64,000 bases of DNA from Elymus sibiricus (taxonomy: Eukaryota > Streptophyta > Magnoliopsida > Poales > Poaceae): NCBI GenBank assembly GCA_039707655.1, contig CM077664.1, positions 26,214,781 through 26,278,780 of the forward strand, given 5' to 3'. The notes beneath the pieces are model-generated. The model saw nothing but the letters and a program-made list of their open reading frames with translations, had not been told where the DNA came from and made no database searches. How positions within the stretch are numbered: the first letter of the stretch is position 1; each line of letters starts with the position of its first letter. The position numbers and the translations under genes were made by a program. Of the stretch, positions 47,222 through 57,939 are shown piece by piece.

Positions 47222-47626
47222 ATGCCCGGCCCGCATCCCCGTCATCGACTCGGCGACGACAACCAGTTTGAGAGGCGCCATGTCCGGGACTGGGCTCCGC
47301 CGGGCTGGCACTGGGAGGTGCTACCTTCCGGGGCGCGCAGCTTGGTGAGGAATCGAGGTCTCGTGGTCGACCCAGATCTTCTTTGGTGGCGGTCGCGTGG
47401 GCCACTATCGGTGCAGAGGGAGCCGGCCCCCGAGAGGGTGGTGCGTCGCCGTGTCAGGGAGGAGGACGAGCACGTCCGTCGCTACATGGTTGCGTTGGAC
47501 GACAGCTTCTCCAATACCTGGCAGTTTCTTCAGGGATCTCACCCGAGCTATGATCCTGTGATGGTTCCTTCTCTTTGGGTGTTCACAGCCCGCGGCTCAG
47601 GAACCAGGAGTCGACGTCCAGTTTGA
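47222..47626 (+). CDS. CACTA accessory ORF, 134-aa Arg/Trp-rich protein
   Basis: ATG 47222 follows a TTTTCATAG acceptor at 47197-47205. The frame is open for 134 codons to TGA 47624-47626. It reads MPGPHPRHRLGDDNQFERRH, then WAPPGWHWEVLPSGARSLVR and LLWWRSRGPLSVQ; the end is SLWVFTARGSGTRSRRPV. It is GC-rich, unlike its AT-rich surroundings. The Trp and Arg content and the lack of membrane or signal features suggest a small nuclear or nucleic-acid-binding protein, but this is inference and I know no named family. It may be a first ORF of the same transcript as the 48593 gene or a captured fragment. Confidence 0.5.
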   Translation: MPGPHPRHRLGDDNQFERRHVRDWAPPGWHWEVLPSGARSLVRNRGLVVDPDLLWWRSRGPLSVQREPAPERVVRRRVREEDEHVRRYMVALDDSFSNTWQFLQGSHPSYDPVMVPSLWVFTARGSGTRSRRPV

Positions 47627-47707
47627 TTGGGCGAGATATTTAGTGATATTATGTGATATTATTGTTGCATTAACTGGATTTTCATGTGTAATATAAATTT
47701 TTGTTCA

Positions 47708-47767
47708 TTGAGATGAGATGAGATGGATGAGATGAGATGGAGATGGATGAGATGAGATGGAGATGGC
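47708..47767. repeat. GAGAT-type microsatellite
   Basis: Imperfect array of GAGAT and GGAT units (gagatgagatgagatggatg...), about 60 bp, just after the 134-aa ORF. Confidence 0.8.
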
Positions 47768-48018
47768 TGAATTTTTTTGTTTGTTTTGTGTAGTTTTACT
47801 AGGTTTTTAGATACATATACTCAATGTGATAGATAGGTGTCCAATGCCTCATATCGCGAACATAGTTATATTCCATAATTGATCTTCATATAAATGAAGC
47901 ATAAAAGTTTAGCAAACAGTTTAGCAATCACTTAGAAATTTTCATGTTGTAGGAGTACATGTAAAAAATTTCAGAGTTGTTCATTGACTTATGAATTTTC
48001 ATGTTGTTCATTGACTTA

Positions 48019-48211
48019 GACATGAGGGGGGGGGGGTCGTTAAAACATAACCCCGATAACTTCGGTATAACTTCGACATGAGGGGGGGGGGTCGTTAAAA
48101 CATAACCCCGATAACTTTGGTATAACTTCGACATGAGGAGGGAGGAGTCCTCGACGATCGCTGGAGGAGTCGTCCCCGACGATCGTCGGAGGAGTCGTCC
48201 CCGACGATCGA
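48019..48211. repeat. Minisatellite array within CACTA
   Basis: Two copies of a ~56-bp unit (acatgagggggggg...gtataacttcg) at 48019-48130, the start of a third, then three variants of a ~28-bp unit around ggaggagtcgtccccgacga at 48147-48211. The second unit contains the inverted repeats gtccccgac/gtcg and cgatcg. No gene. Confidence 0.75.
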
Positions 48212-48592
48212 CATGAATAAACTTTGTACATGTGTTTGGTGCATTTTAATGTCTATTTGCTGCTGGTATTTAATGAATAAACTTTGTTTTACACTTGCTG
48301 AAAAACTGCTAAGTCTGAAACTGACTGTTATAAAACTTGTCCACTTTGCATGATGTTTGCCACTATTCCATTGCTCATATGCATATGATTCCTTCTTGTG
48401 ATTTGGTCTATGTAATGTATACTTTGATGCCATGCCCTTGGTTGCCATGTAAAGTAGTTGTAGCATGACTCAATCTTGCTCTCAAGTTGTCATCATAATG
48501 TTACTGTTTTGCATTCCCTGATTTCATTAAGTCTGAAAAACATCTTATCTCTCACGGTTGTATATTGCCATGTTGTAATATTTGCAGAAACT

Positions 48593-51500
48593 ATGGAACA
48601 CGACAGAGACATAGAAGAAGAAGAAGAGATGTTGGGGGATATAATCCGCGACGGAGGTGATGATATCACCTCACAGTTTCTCAACGACTCCGATGGTGAG
48701 GGAAGAGAGGATGATGGCTCCGGTGATCCAATGGAGGGAGAAGATGACGGCTCCGGCGGTGTTGGAGCCTTAACTGTTGCAAAGTCCGGCGAGGTATATT
48801 AATTAAGCCTGCTGACTAGATGCATTAATTGATTTGTATGTACATATATTAACGCTTCTTTCTTCTTTTAGCCCTCTGGATCGAGCCAACCTTTTGTAAA
48901 GAGGCGAGGCCCGAAGAAAAGGTTGGGCGAGAATGAAAGGTTCACGATCGAAGAAATCGCTGCAGATGGCAAACCGACTGCTCCCAAGCGGACCGCAGAC
49001 CGATTTATAAGTCAGTGCGGAGTTGTTGTTAGGGACAGCATCCCGATCAGCATTCAAGAATGGAATAAGCCAAAGGCGGAAGATGGAGTTTCTTATGTCG
49101 ACGATAGATCCAAAGATGAGCTTTGGAATACGCTCATGACAAATTTCAGCCTACCGCCAGAGCTGGATCCAAATAGCAATGTTGTAGAGCGAAAAGTCAA
49201 GGCGTGGGCTCTTAAGAAGATGGCCGAACAATTCAAAAACTGGAAGAAAAGATTGCACGAAAAGTTTGTCCTGAAAGAGAAGACTCCAACATTCACCGGT
49301 CAATATGAGAAGATGAAAGATCACTGGCCTGCATTTGTGGCGTACAAGACATCGGAGAAAGGTAAGAAAAGGTCACTGATAAATAAGCAAAATGCTGCAA
49401 AGAAGGAATATCACCATGTTACGGGGTCAGGTGGCTACAAGGTTGCCCGGCCTAGATGGGACAAAGCTGAGAACGACCTGCTTGATAAAGGGATCCATCC
49501 AAAGACATTGAACTGGCCCGAACGGGCAAGGACTTGGTTCTTCGGGCAAAGGGGAACTTTGCACCCAGAAACAGGGAAGTGTGTTTATACGAAAGCTCAA
49601 CTTGCAACACCCGTCAAAAACATTCAGGATGCAATCCAGGCAAGGCAGGAAGGGAAGTTCCATCCCGACAGAGAGAAGGACAAGTTGTCACGCGCCCTCG
49701 GGAATCCTGAACACCCTGGACGAACACAAGGCACATCAGGCTCCGTTCCGTGGAAGGTTGGGTTTCCCGACAGCAGTGACACTTACAGAAGCCGAGGGAG
49801 AAAGAAGAAAGAGGATGTAGACCGGCTGCAGAAGGTAGAAGAAATAGTAGCATTACAGCAGAAGCAAATAGAGGCACTTACCAGCCAGCGAGCTACCAGC
49901 CCATCATCTCAGCGGCACGAAGATCCTTCATTCGATACTTCCCACGGAGCTACCCCACCATCTCAGCGGAAAAGCAGCGTGGCTTCCTCTTTGCTCGTTC
50001 GGCCGCCCATAGATGATATCACGGCTCCTGATCGCTACCCCGTGGATAATATCACGCAGAGGGAACATTGTGATCTACATGCGAAATGCATGAACATAAC
50101 CTTGAAGGTGGCGGTCGGCTATGCCTTACCTCGTGTACCTGATGGAACTTACCATTGCTCTCCGATTCCAGATGGCTATGCTGTTGTCGGGGTGGATGAA
50201 GTTAGCAACGGATTTGAGTAGCTGGAGCTTGAGTACCCTACAGGTGACGGGGAGACTCATCTGGGAGATGCCATAAGGACTACCAATCTGTGGAGAAAGG
50301 AACACATCGGGCTTCCATACTGGACACCGCGTCAGCAGACTCAGCTGGAGGAGGCCCCTCAGCAGACTCCTCACAGTCCAGCTCTATCTTCGCTGCCTCA
50401 GCCATCTCCGCCGCGTCAGCACACTCCGTCGCCTCAGCTGTCTACGTCGCGTCAGCGTACTCCGCCGGAGGAGGCCCCTCAGCAGAATCCGCCGCGTCAG
50501 CTGACTCCGCCTCCTCTGCCGCCTCAGCACCAGCGGAAGAGATCCGCCGCCGCTCCAGTGGCTAGTAGTACAACAACGAAGAAGTCCATAGTAGGTAGCG
50601 TCAAGAAGGCTCCTGCCAAGTTACCATATGACATGACTGAGGAGGAAACCAAGGAGATCGTGGCTGCCGACGTGAAATGCCAGCTTGCACCGACCCGTCC
50701 AGATCCAACGGAGAAAATAGATCCGGTAAAAGCGAGGCGCTTGCTGGAAAACCTTACAAAACCACCGCCACCTCCGCTGCTATCAAACTATGACCGCTCT
50801 ATTGTAAAGTCATATAGAGATCCACAGCAGCGGTCGGGAAGTAGCAGTAGTGCAAGGGGGAAAACAATTCCCCAACTCGGCGAACAGAAAAACCAATCAT
50901 GCCCCCCGCTCAAGGTGTTTACCGATATCGCTAATGATCCGGGGGTAGTGGCCGCTGATCCTGGTTTCACTCTTGGTGATTACTTAGGCGATGAGGTACA
51001 GTTCGAAATGGCTGAGTTATCCTTTAAATTCGAGCATGGGAAGCCTCTCGTCAGACCTGAGGAGCTCCCGCATCTACCAACGATGATGCGAAGATTGCAT
51101 GACTGGGACTTGGAAGCCTCAAAGCAAGGGAGAAACTATATCATTACGGGAATTAAAGATGAGCATTACTTCAATGGAGACGAGGAGATTTTCATTGAAT
51201 TTGAAGAATTATTTCAGTTATACAATCAAGACGCCATTGACAAATCTATCGTCAGTTGCTATTGTTTGTCAGTATCATTTCTGTAATTAAGTCTCTAGCT
51301 CAGCTCGTTCATTGCATGTATAATTATCCTCACTATATATATTATGCAGAAAGAAGATCCTCGAATGCAAAAGAGGACAAATCTATGACATTGGGTTCAT
51401 TAACCCAAATACTATTCATGAAGTTACGGTAAAAATGAACGCCAAGGATACAGAGAAGATCTTGCTAAGGGCGTTAATTGAACAACAAAACAAAAGGGAA

Positions 51501-52147
51501 ATACTATTTCCTTACAACTTCAAGTGAGTGTTATAGTGTCTTGTACACATTCTGTTTCGCTTACTCGATGTTAAGTGTAATTGATGAGTTATGCTGCGTG
51601 CACAGCTTCCACTTTATTTTGCTAGTCATTCGGGTTGACTCAGGAAGCGTACTTGTCATGGACTCGCTACGTAAAGACCCTAAGATGTGGGCGGACCTGC
51701 GTGATATGCTCCAGAGGTAATTTCAATCATTATCGCACTATATCGGCAACTTTCGTTCATTTCCTGATATCAAGTAATTAATAACTCCTTTATTTATTTT
51801 CTTTGCCGGGCAGGGTTTGGAAACGGTTCACCAAGAAGGCTAGGGGTGAATGGAAAGAGGAGCTGCAATTTCGACAACTCACTGTAAGTAGTACTAGCTA
51901 GGTCCGCGCATCTCTTTGATTCTAGTTAATTTCAATACCATTATCTTGCTTGATTATTATTTTGATTGAACTCTACTCTCGTAAAGTGATCGAGGCAGGG
52001 ATCCGAGAATAACTTATGTGGATACTACGTTTGCGAGTTCATTCGCCAGACGACCTCTGAGATGGGCAGATTTTTTGAAAAACTTGAAGTACGTAAACAA
52101 TATTCACAAATTTATTTTATTACCATCAATTGTGTTGAGTTTCATTC

Positions 52148-52207
<60 letters not shown>

Positions 52208-52367
52208 ACCCACTTCTTTAAATTAGATCGAACGGAAGCGGGACGAACTCTTACCAAAGGCTCGCATACGAGCAATTCAAGAGGAATTGGCGGGATTCTT
52301 CCTTCTAGAGATCATAGCTAAAACCGGAGCATACCATCGAGAATTGGTAGTGAATGTTGGTAATTAG
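48593..52367 (+). pseudogene. CACTA TnpA-like (Transposase_24-like) and Ulp1 cysteine-protease fusion gene, one stop
   Basis: Seven exons with matching phases: 48593-48793, 48872-51267, 51350-51523, 51606-51716, 51814-51883, 51999-52088, 52227-52367 (1060 codons plus stop). Exon 1 is acidic (DIEEEEEMLGDII). Exon 2 starts with basic KRRGPKKRLG, then a Transposase_24-like domain (FKNWKKRLHEKFVLKEKTPT; HHVTGSGGYKVARPRWDKAE), a coiled coil (KVEEIVALQQKQIEALTSQ), then a Pro/Gln/Ser-rich linker. Exons 4-6 form an Ulp1 (C48) domain: His in NFHFILLVI (51610), Asp in VMDSLR (51661), Cys in NNLCGYYVCEF (52017). A TAG at 50219-50221 is the only break. Ulp1 domains cleave SUMO-like proteins; their role in transposons is unknown. 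Confidence 0.82.
52141..52204. repeat. (TA)n microsatellite in the last intron
   Basis: About 30 TA units with a few CATA variants, lying between the sixth and seventh exons of the Ulp1-fusion gene. Confidence 0.9.
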
Positions 52368-52717
52368 ATATTACGGATCGTAAGAGATGTTACATTGTAT
52401 ATATGCATGAACGTGTACTATACGTAGTAGCGTCGAATAGATATACGAAAACTTGTTGTTCGACCAAGCACGGAGAAAGAGAGGTCACTTCTCTCTATAT
52501 TCATGACGATTTGTGTAATGGTTCCTTCATTGCTATATGTAGTAGCTAGTGTCGAGTTGAATGGAAATAAAAACGAAAACCCTAAATTTAAAAGAATTGA
52601 ATGGTCAACACAAAAAGAAAAGGGGGAAACACAATATGAAACCCCTAAACCCTCCAAAACTCTAAACCCCTCATTTAAAAAAAAACCCAGCGCATGGCAG
52701 GTGCTGACGCGTGGCTG
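52368..52717 (+). other. 3' flank of the CACTA Ulp1-fusion gene
   Basis: 350 bp of AT-rich 3' untranslated or spacer sequence. It contains a 20-bp match to the transposase exon (52462-52481 with 32643-32662). A (T/A)-rich stretch with ACCCTAAATTTAAAAG follows. No coding. Confidence 0.5.
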
Positions 52718-52928
52718 CCTTTTAGTCCCGGTCGGTGTTACCAACCGGGACTAAAGGTCCTCCTGCCTGGGCGCCCCACAGCGGCCACGTGGAGCTCCTT
52801 TAGTCCCGGTTCGTAATACAACCGGGACTAAAAGTGGGGGCCTTTAGTCCCGATTGCTTAGTCCCGGTTGTAGAACCGGGACTAAAGGCCCTTAGGAACC
52901 GGGACTAATGCCCTGTTTTCTACTAGTG
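52718..52928. repeat. CACTA right subterminal repeats and TIR
   Basis: Inverted pairs such as ttagtcccggtcggtg...ccaaccgggactaaagg (52721-52758) and further motifs to 52915, then the terminal inverted repeat, whose inverse is CACTAGTAGAAAACAGGGC (to 52928). The motifs match those at the left end. Confidence 0.88.
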
Positions 52929-52931
52929 CCC

Positions 52932-53211
52932 CTTAATGAGCTCCCTAAAAAGAATGTGCCATTTGTGTGGGGTAAATCCCAAGAACATGCTTTTCAAGAA
53001 CTCAAGAAACCCTTAACCGAAGCCCAATTGCTTGTCCTTCCTGATTTCACTAAAGCTTTTTCGATTGAATGCAATGCTAGTGGAATAGGGATAAGTGGTG
53101 TGTTAATGCAAGAAGGACGGTCGGTTGCCTACTATATCGAGAAACTTACCGGTGCTGAACTTAACTACCCCATATATGATATAGAACTTTATGCTCTTGT
53201 TCATGTGCTTG
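52932..53211 (+). pseudogene. Element A RNase H fragment (right piece)
   Basis: Continues the RT reading cut at 30951: LNELPKKNVPFVWGKSQEHA, then TKAFSIECNASGIGISGVLM, then EKLTGAELNYPIYDIELYAL. This is the RNase H-like connection and start of gypsy pol. The first catalytic Asp of the family (normally CDASG) is Asn here (AAT at 53073-53075), a likely G-to-A change. Element G cuts the frame at 53211 after VHVL, and its right part is not in the window. Confidence 0.9.
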
Positions 53212-54604
53212 TGATACGTTCCAAACATATCTACTTTTCTGACCACTTTCCTTATAGTTTCTCCTCAAAATTTGCTTCTTTTGAATAATATTTGTCAGAC
53301 TGACGTCATTTTCGATAGAGTTGCATATGGTGTTATTTATTTGTGCAGGTATTAAAATTCGTCAAAAAAATACTAAAAAAACCGAGTAGATAGTTTTGAA
53401 CCAAAAGAGTACCACATCCTGAAGGATGGCCATTGACGCCCATCAGGGGCCCCGCATGTCCTAGGGGTGCGCCCTAGCTCTAGGGTGCATGGCCAGGGTA
53501 CGTGGGGCCCATAGGGACCCCCTGGCCGCCACCTTTTGCATATAAGTTTCCATTGACCTAAAAACCCTCCAGAGTTTTTCATGTATTTTTCCATGAACCA
53601 GAGAGCTGCTGCCATTGCTGATCTTTGACCTCGAGGGTTGTATGGAAGCTGATCCTACCTCCAGAGAGGGGATTTCTTCACCGTCGACGCCATCAACCCC
53701 TTCTCCTTTATTGCCATCATGTTTTCCCTGTCCATGTGTGAGTAATCCACTATAGGCACATGGGATGGATGGGATTGGATGAAGCCAATCATGTAATAGT
53801 GCTAAGATCTTCATGGTTGTGATCCCTAGCATGATGATTGTTCTTGAAATTTTGTTGCTATGACTTTGCTATGCTTAATGCCTATTACTAGGGCCTATGT
53901 AATTTGATCTCAGATCTGAACCATATATGTTTTCATGATGTTTATGTGTTTGGGTTGTACCTCAAGTTGTATGCACCTATTATATTCTCAACCGGTTACC
54001 CTGAGGGTGACAGACTGGGATATCAATGGGGAGGGTTGTAATTTGAGGATTCCATGTATTCACAAAGTGTTAATGAATTGTTTCGGTTGTTTGGTAAAAG
54101 GACACCTTAATTACCCTTAATTTCAATTGTGGCCCCAGTGACAAGGGAGGGTAGAATAATGGATGTTGGACAAGTTCTTACATATAAGCACGTTCAACTA
54201 TATTCCGAATACATGCCTACAAAAGTGAGAGAATATGAGCTAGGAATTATGCTTGGTTATTTGCACTACGTTATGATTGATGGTATCCATGCAACATCCA
54301 AATATTCATCCCCATGACTACGTACATAATTGTTTGCTTTTATTAATACTTGATACTTGGCAACTGTTGGGTATTTTCTGCTCCCATTTACTTTTCGGCA
54401 ACCTACAACCATCAAATCACTCCATTGTCATCGCTACTAATAAATTTTCTCGAGCAAGTATTCATTTTAGGTGTGGTTTAATTGACAACTCAACTGCTAA
54501 AGTCTTATCAATATTCTCTCGCTCCCACCACGTCGAATATAAATTAGGGTTTGTAATACTTACCAATGAAGACTACTATGATCCCTTGTACTTGGGGGAT
54601 ATCC
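53212..54604 (+). repeat. 5' LTR of element G (Athila-like gypsy)
   Basis: Begins TGATACGTTCC and ends ATATCCA, followed by a tRNA-Asp-like primer site, so it is a left LTR of a + strand element. The 5 bp before it are gcttg. I found no matching right LTR with gcttg inside the window, so the element or its successors extend beyond 64000. ORFs here (e.g. 54277-54660) are not conserved proteins. Confidence 0.75.
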
Positions 54605-54614
54605 AGCAATTTTC

Positions 54615-54632
54615 TGGTGCCGTTGCCAGGGA
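54615..54632 (+). other. Primer-binding site of element G (tRNA-Asp, two transitions)
   Basis: TGGTGCCGTTGCCAGGGA, ten bases after the LTR. It differs from the perfect site in element D by one C-to-T and one G-to-A change. Confidence 0.8.
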
Positions 54633-54692
54633 GCATAACTCTATTGGTATGACTACTTAATTATTACTTCCTTAATAAATTTATTATCCATC

Positions 54693-55930
54693 ATGGGAGA
54701 AGCTCAAGTTGGAAGGTTGAAATTCTGCCTTCGAGAACTAGAACTGGTACAGCTTTACATACTAATGCAACACTTGATTCTCCATTAGTTTTAGATTAAT
54801 TAGTCACTCCTCCATTGCAGCCACACACACTTGATTCACAATCCACCATGTCACATGTTATTGATGATACTGCTTCTATGCCTACAGTGGAAGAATTTTT
54901 TGATGATCAAATTGCCTTAGCAAAAGAACTTGAGGATGCTACTAATGCATCTACTTGACATCTTAGAACACCAAACACGCCATGTACACCCATTGTCCAT
55001 GATGCAAACTTTACAAGAACTTTTATGGCATGTGACACTGATAAAGATCATGATGCTTTGATTAAATTATTTAAAAATAAAGCTCTAGGTGAGATGTTTA
55101 TCCTTGATGATGATTTTTTGCTTCTCCTATCTATGTTAAAGATGATGCTTATGAATTCTCTATGGATCCCGAGGTCATTATTATTTTTGAACCAAATAGG
55201 TTTGATGGTAGGGAATATGAAAATCCATTTGATCACATAGGGAAACTTGAGGAGTTTGCCAAACCTTTTCCTAGAAAAGGTATGAATATCCACTATTATT
55301 TGCTCAAGTTATTTCCTTTCTCACTTAGAGGTAATGCTAAGATATGGTTTAATAATTTGCCACCTAGGGGCATGTCCATGCTTATTTAGCTAAGTATATG
55401 CCCACACAAAAACTGAATTCTATTATTAGTGAGATTATATGACTTTCTCAACTAAAGGATGAGAGCTTACCTCTAGCTTCGAGGAGGTTTTGTGAATTGC
55501 AAACGAAGAGTCCCAACCAAGGTATTAAGGATAATGTTCTACTTGATACATTATATAATGCACTAACCCCAGAATCTTGGGTGTTGGCACTAGGGGTGGA
55601 GCTTCCACCCAATATCCTTTATATCTAGTGGAACATTATAAAAGAGTTGATCAATATAAAACAATCTAAAGGGGCAGCCCCAAGTGCATCTAAGAAGGAA
55701 AATAAAAAAAGACTCCAAATGTTGAAATTCTTTTTGAAGATGCTCGGGAACCCTTTATTAATGAAGACAATGTTTCTCAAGAATTTCAAAATAAAATTTC
55801 TATTTTTGATGCCGAGACACAGAGTGGTGATGAAGAACAAGAACCGTCTCAAGAAAATAATATTTTTACTCAAGCAGAAGAAGAGACTGAAAAATAAAAT
55901 AGTAATGCTGAATCTAAGCATCGAATAGAG
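54693..55930 (+). pseudogene. Element G gag gene (broken)
   Basis: ATG 54693 opens MGEAQVGRLKF... in a frame with stops near 54795 and 54955. The gag core is 55160-55390: PEVIIIFEPNRFDGREYENP then YYLLKLFPFSLRGNAKIWFN, the Athila gag pattern also seen in element B. More gag follows in broken frames, for example LNSIISEI and SQLKDESLPLASRRFCELQ, then an acidic linker (NVEILFEDAREPFINEDNVS) to a stop near 55897. Two frameshifts and several stops make it non-functional. Coding ends where the GC-rich block at about 55931 starts, probably an insertion or deletion junction. Confidence 0.8.
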
Positions 55931-57399
55931 CATGGCCTACTGGCTGGGGCACGCTACGATGAAGCGAGCGGAGGTTAATAGAAAAGCACGCGGGGCTTGG
56001 AAATCTCACCTCGGCCCGATGGGCCGGCTCGGATCGCGTCCCACGGCGGAAGGAGGCGATGGCTGATGTGGGGTGGTGGCCTACTTATGCCAGCGATGGC
56101 GATGACGGCTGGATCTCACCAAAAATTGCCTGAACAGCGGTGCTGGCAATGATCTCGAAGCAGTGAAGCATGGAAAATGTTGTGGGGCTATGGCTTTGTC
56201 CAGATACGAAGCGCGCGGTGCGGAAGAAGGTGTCCCGGTGACGGACAGCAAGGTGGCACGGTGATTCCAGGCGGTGACACTGCTGTCTCTGGTGACGCTC
56301 CTCGGGGCATTCCTGCGGTGAGGAAAACGGCAGCAAGCGAGCTAAGGATGAGAGGAAAATGGAGCGGGGAGGAAGGAGAGAGGAGGGAGGCCAGCTGCTT
56401 ACCTAAGGGAGGTGGGGGCCCCGAGCTGAAGCACAGGCGGCAGCAAGCTCCTCGGGAGTGAGGAGGAGGACGGGCACGGGCATGCGTGGGCTTCTGCGGG
56501 CCTCAATCTAGGCTCAAGGGTCTGCTCCGGGCTTCCACGGGCCGCGGCTGGCGCGGGGAGAGCTGGGCGAGTGCGGGCGACGCGTGGAGGGCTGGCAACC
56601 GTTGGATCCGTGGCAGACGGCTGAGATGGACTGGCGTGAGGTGGCGGCTGGCTGCGAGTTGTACTAGCTGGGGGGTGGCTCAGGTGGACAGACGGCGGTA
56701 GAGGGGTGGGCTGGCACGGAAACTGGGGTAGATGCTTGGGTTTGGCTCAATTAGGAAGGGGGTGCCCTGCCTTTTATAGGCAGGGGGGTTGGAGGCTATT
56801 TAGGCTAGGTTTTGTGGTGGTTAGGTGGTTAGTGGGCTGAGGGGGTGAGAGGAATGTTGCAGCCAATAATAGAAAATTTTAGTTGGAAAATTTAATTAAT
56901 TTTTGTACCAGCTATATTGCCTCCTCGGTTAACCGTTCGGGTATCAACCGAATTAAGAATGACACGGAATTTTAGAAGTAGCCTTGCTACAGTGGTATAA
57001 GGCCACACAAAATGTTTGCTGTCATTTGGACTCCATTTAATATTATTTTAGAAAACAATCCCATTTAAGGAATAAATGTGGGTTTTAATTATGAGAGGTG
57101 GCTAGGCTTGCTGTAAAATCCCAAAATTTTATGGCAGCTCTCTTGTGACAAAAGAACACCTTCTGCAAAGTTTTGAAATGAGTCTCGGTGCACACGATCA
57201 AAAAGGAACGAGGGTGATATAGAACCTATTATTAATATAATAGCAATTTTAATTGGAGTGGTAATTTAGAAAATGGTGTGGTGATTAAATGATGAAGTCA
57301 AATTAATGCAATGCATGTGATGACGTGATGACATGATGATGCATAAAAAGGAAATAACATAGAAACGGCAGGAGGATTACTCTCGGGCTACTACCGGAT
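55931..57399 (-). other. Unassigned GC-rich block with a minus-strand TATA box
   Basis: 1.5 kb, GC-rich to about 56860 and AT-rich after. On the minus strand CCTATAAAAGG (56770-56780) is a strong TATA box followed by a GC-rich leader towards 55940, as in the LTRs of element C. This suggests a minus-strand LTR or LTR fragment, but I found no paired copy, no clear ends and no duplication. Short frames such as 56177-56461 and 56486-56701 look like GC-composition artefacts. No protein recognised. Confidence 0.4.
56772..56778 (-). promoter_or_regulatory. TATA box on the minus strand
   Basis: TTTTATA on the + strand, TATAAAA on the minus strand, in context CCTATAAAAGGCAGGGC. Points leftward into the GC-rich block. 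Confidence 0.5.
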
Positions 57400-57939
57400 T
57401 GATTTTTGGTATGTATCTCCTTCACTCCCCCAATTAGAATTTTGATTAATTGTGTATATCTTGATATTTTTTGCTATTCTTGGTGTTCTAAAATTTTAGT
57501 TTACATGTTTAATGGAGTAGTTTTGATGCATGGTATAACCATTATATGCTTATTGAAGATGTTTCCCGAATTTGTATGAATAAATCTCACTTTTAGATGC
57601 TTTATAAAAAAAATCAGAAAATAAGTTCATGGATGCCCAAGCTTGGTAGCATATTTGGTTCATCCTCTTAGAGTAAGACACGTAGCTCATCAATTGGTAG
57701 CGCATCGACAAGACCGAGATATACCGAGGGGCAAGAAGATTATTACTTGTAGAAGAATGCCAACGCCAAAGTGAGATCGACGATGTGGCCGGATATTGTT
57801 CTTCTCGGTGATATGGTGATTCACCAACATTTTCGAACCCTTCTCCTCCACGCGGGTTCCACACCAAGGAGAGCACTTGTGATGTCCACCTCCTCGTGTC
57901 ACTGTTGGTTGACTTTGACACGCGATGGAGGTGGGACGT
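57400..57939 (+). other. Unassigned TE interior, left flank of solo LTR H
   Basis: 540 bp of mixed sequence. Joining it to 61427 across H gives an open frame near the junction (TCDVHLLVSLLVDFDTRWRW continuing to DVTDDDWIQYYYEDQQ and a stop), which looks like the end of a retrotransposon gene, perhaps gag. I do not recognise the family. The minus-strand frame 57550-57963 is a shadow. Confidence 0.4.

Larger units (their letters stand above)
30952..52928 (+). mobile_element. Element E: CACTA (En/Spm) DNA transposon, split by F
   Basis: The ends are CACTAGTAGAAAACTGGGC at the left and the inverse of CACTAGTAGAAAACAGGGC at the right, flanked by a 3-bp duplication ccc (30949-30951 and 52929-52931), the size expected for CACTA elements. 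Without element F it is about 13.0 kb. It carries a TNP2-type transposase gene (broken), a seven-exon TnpA-like/Ulp1 gene (one stop) and two accessory ORFs, all on the + strand. Subterminal TAGTCCCGGTT motifs occur at both ends and in a third cluster in the middle. It sits between RT and RNase H of element A, restoring ASP/LNELP when removed. Confidence 0.95.

Noticed and set aside
48019..48211. Possible CRISPR-like array
   Set aside because: Units are contiguous tandem repeats without unique spacers, in a plant transposon.
56177..56701. ORFs 56177-56461 and 56486-56701 as genes
   Set aside because: No start context, motif or conserved partner; GC-rich sequence with Gly/Arg/Trp-rich random translation.
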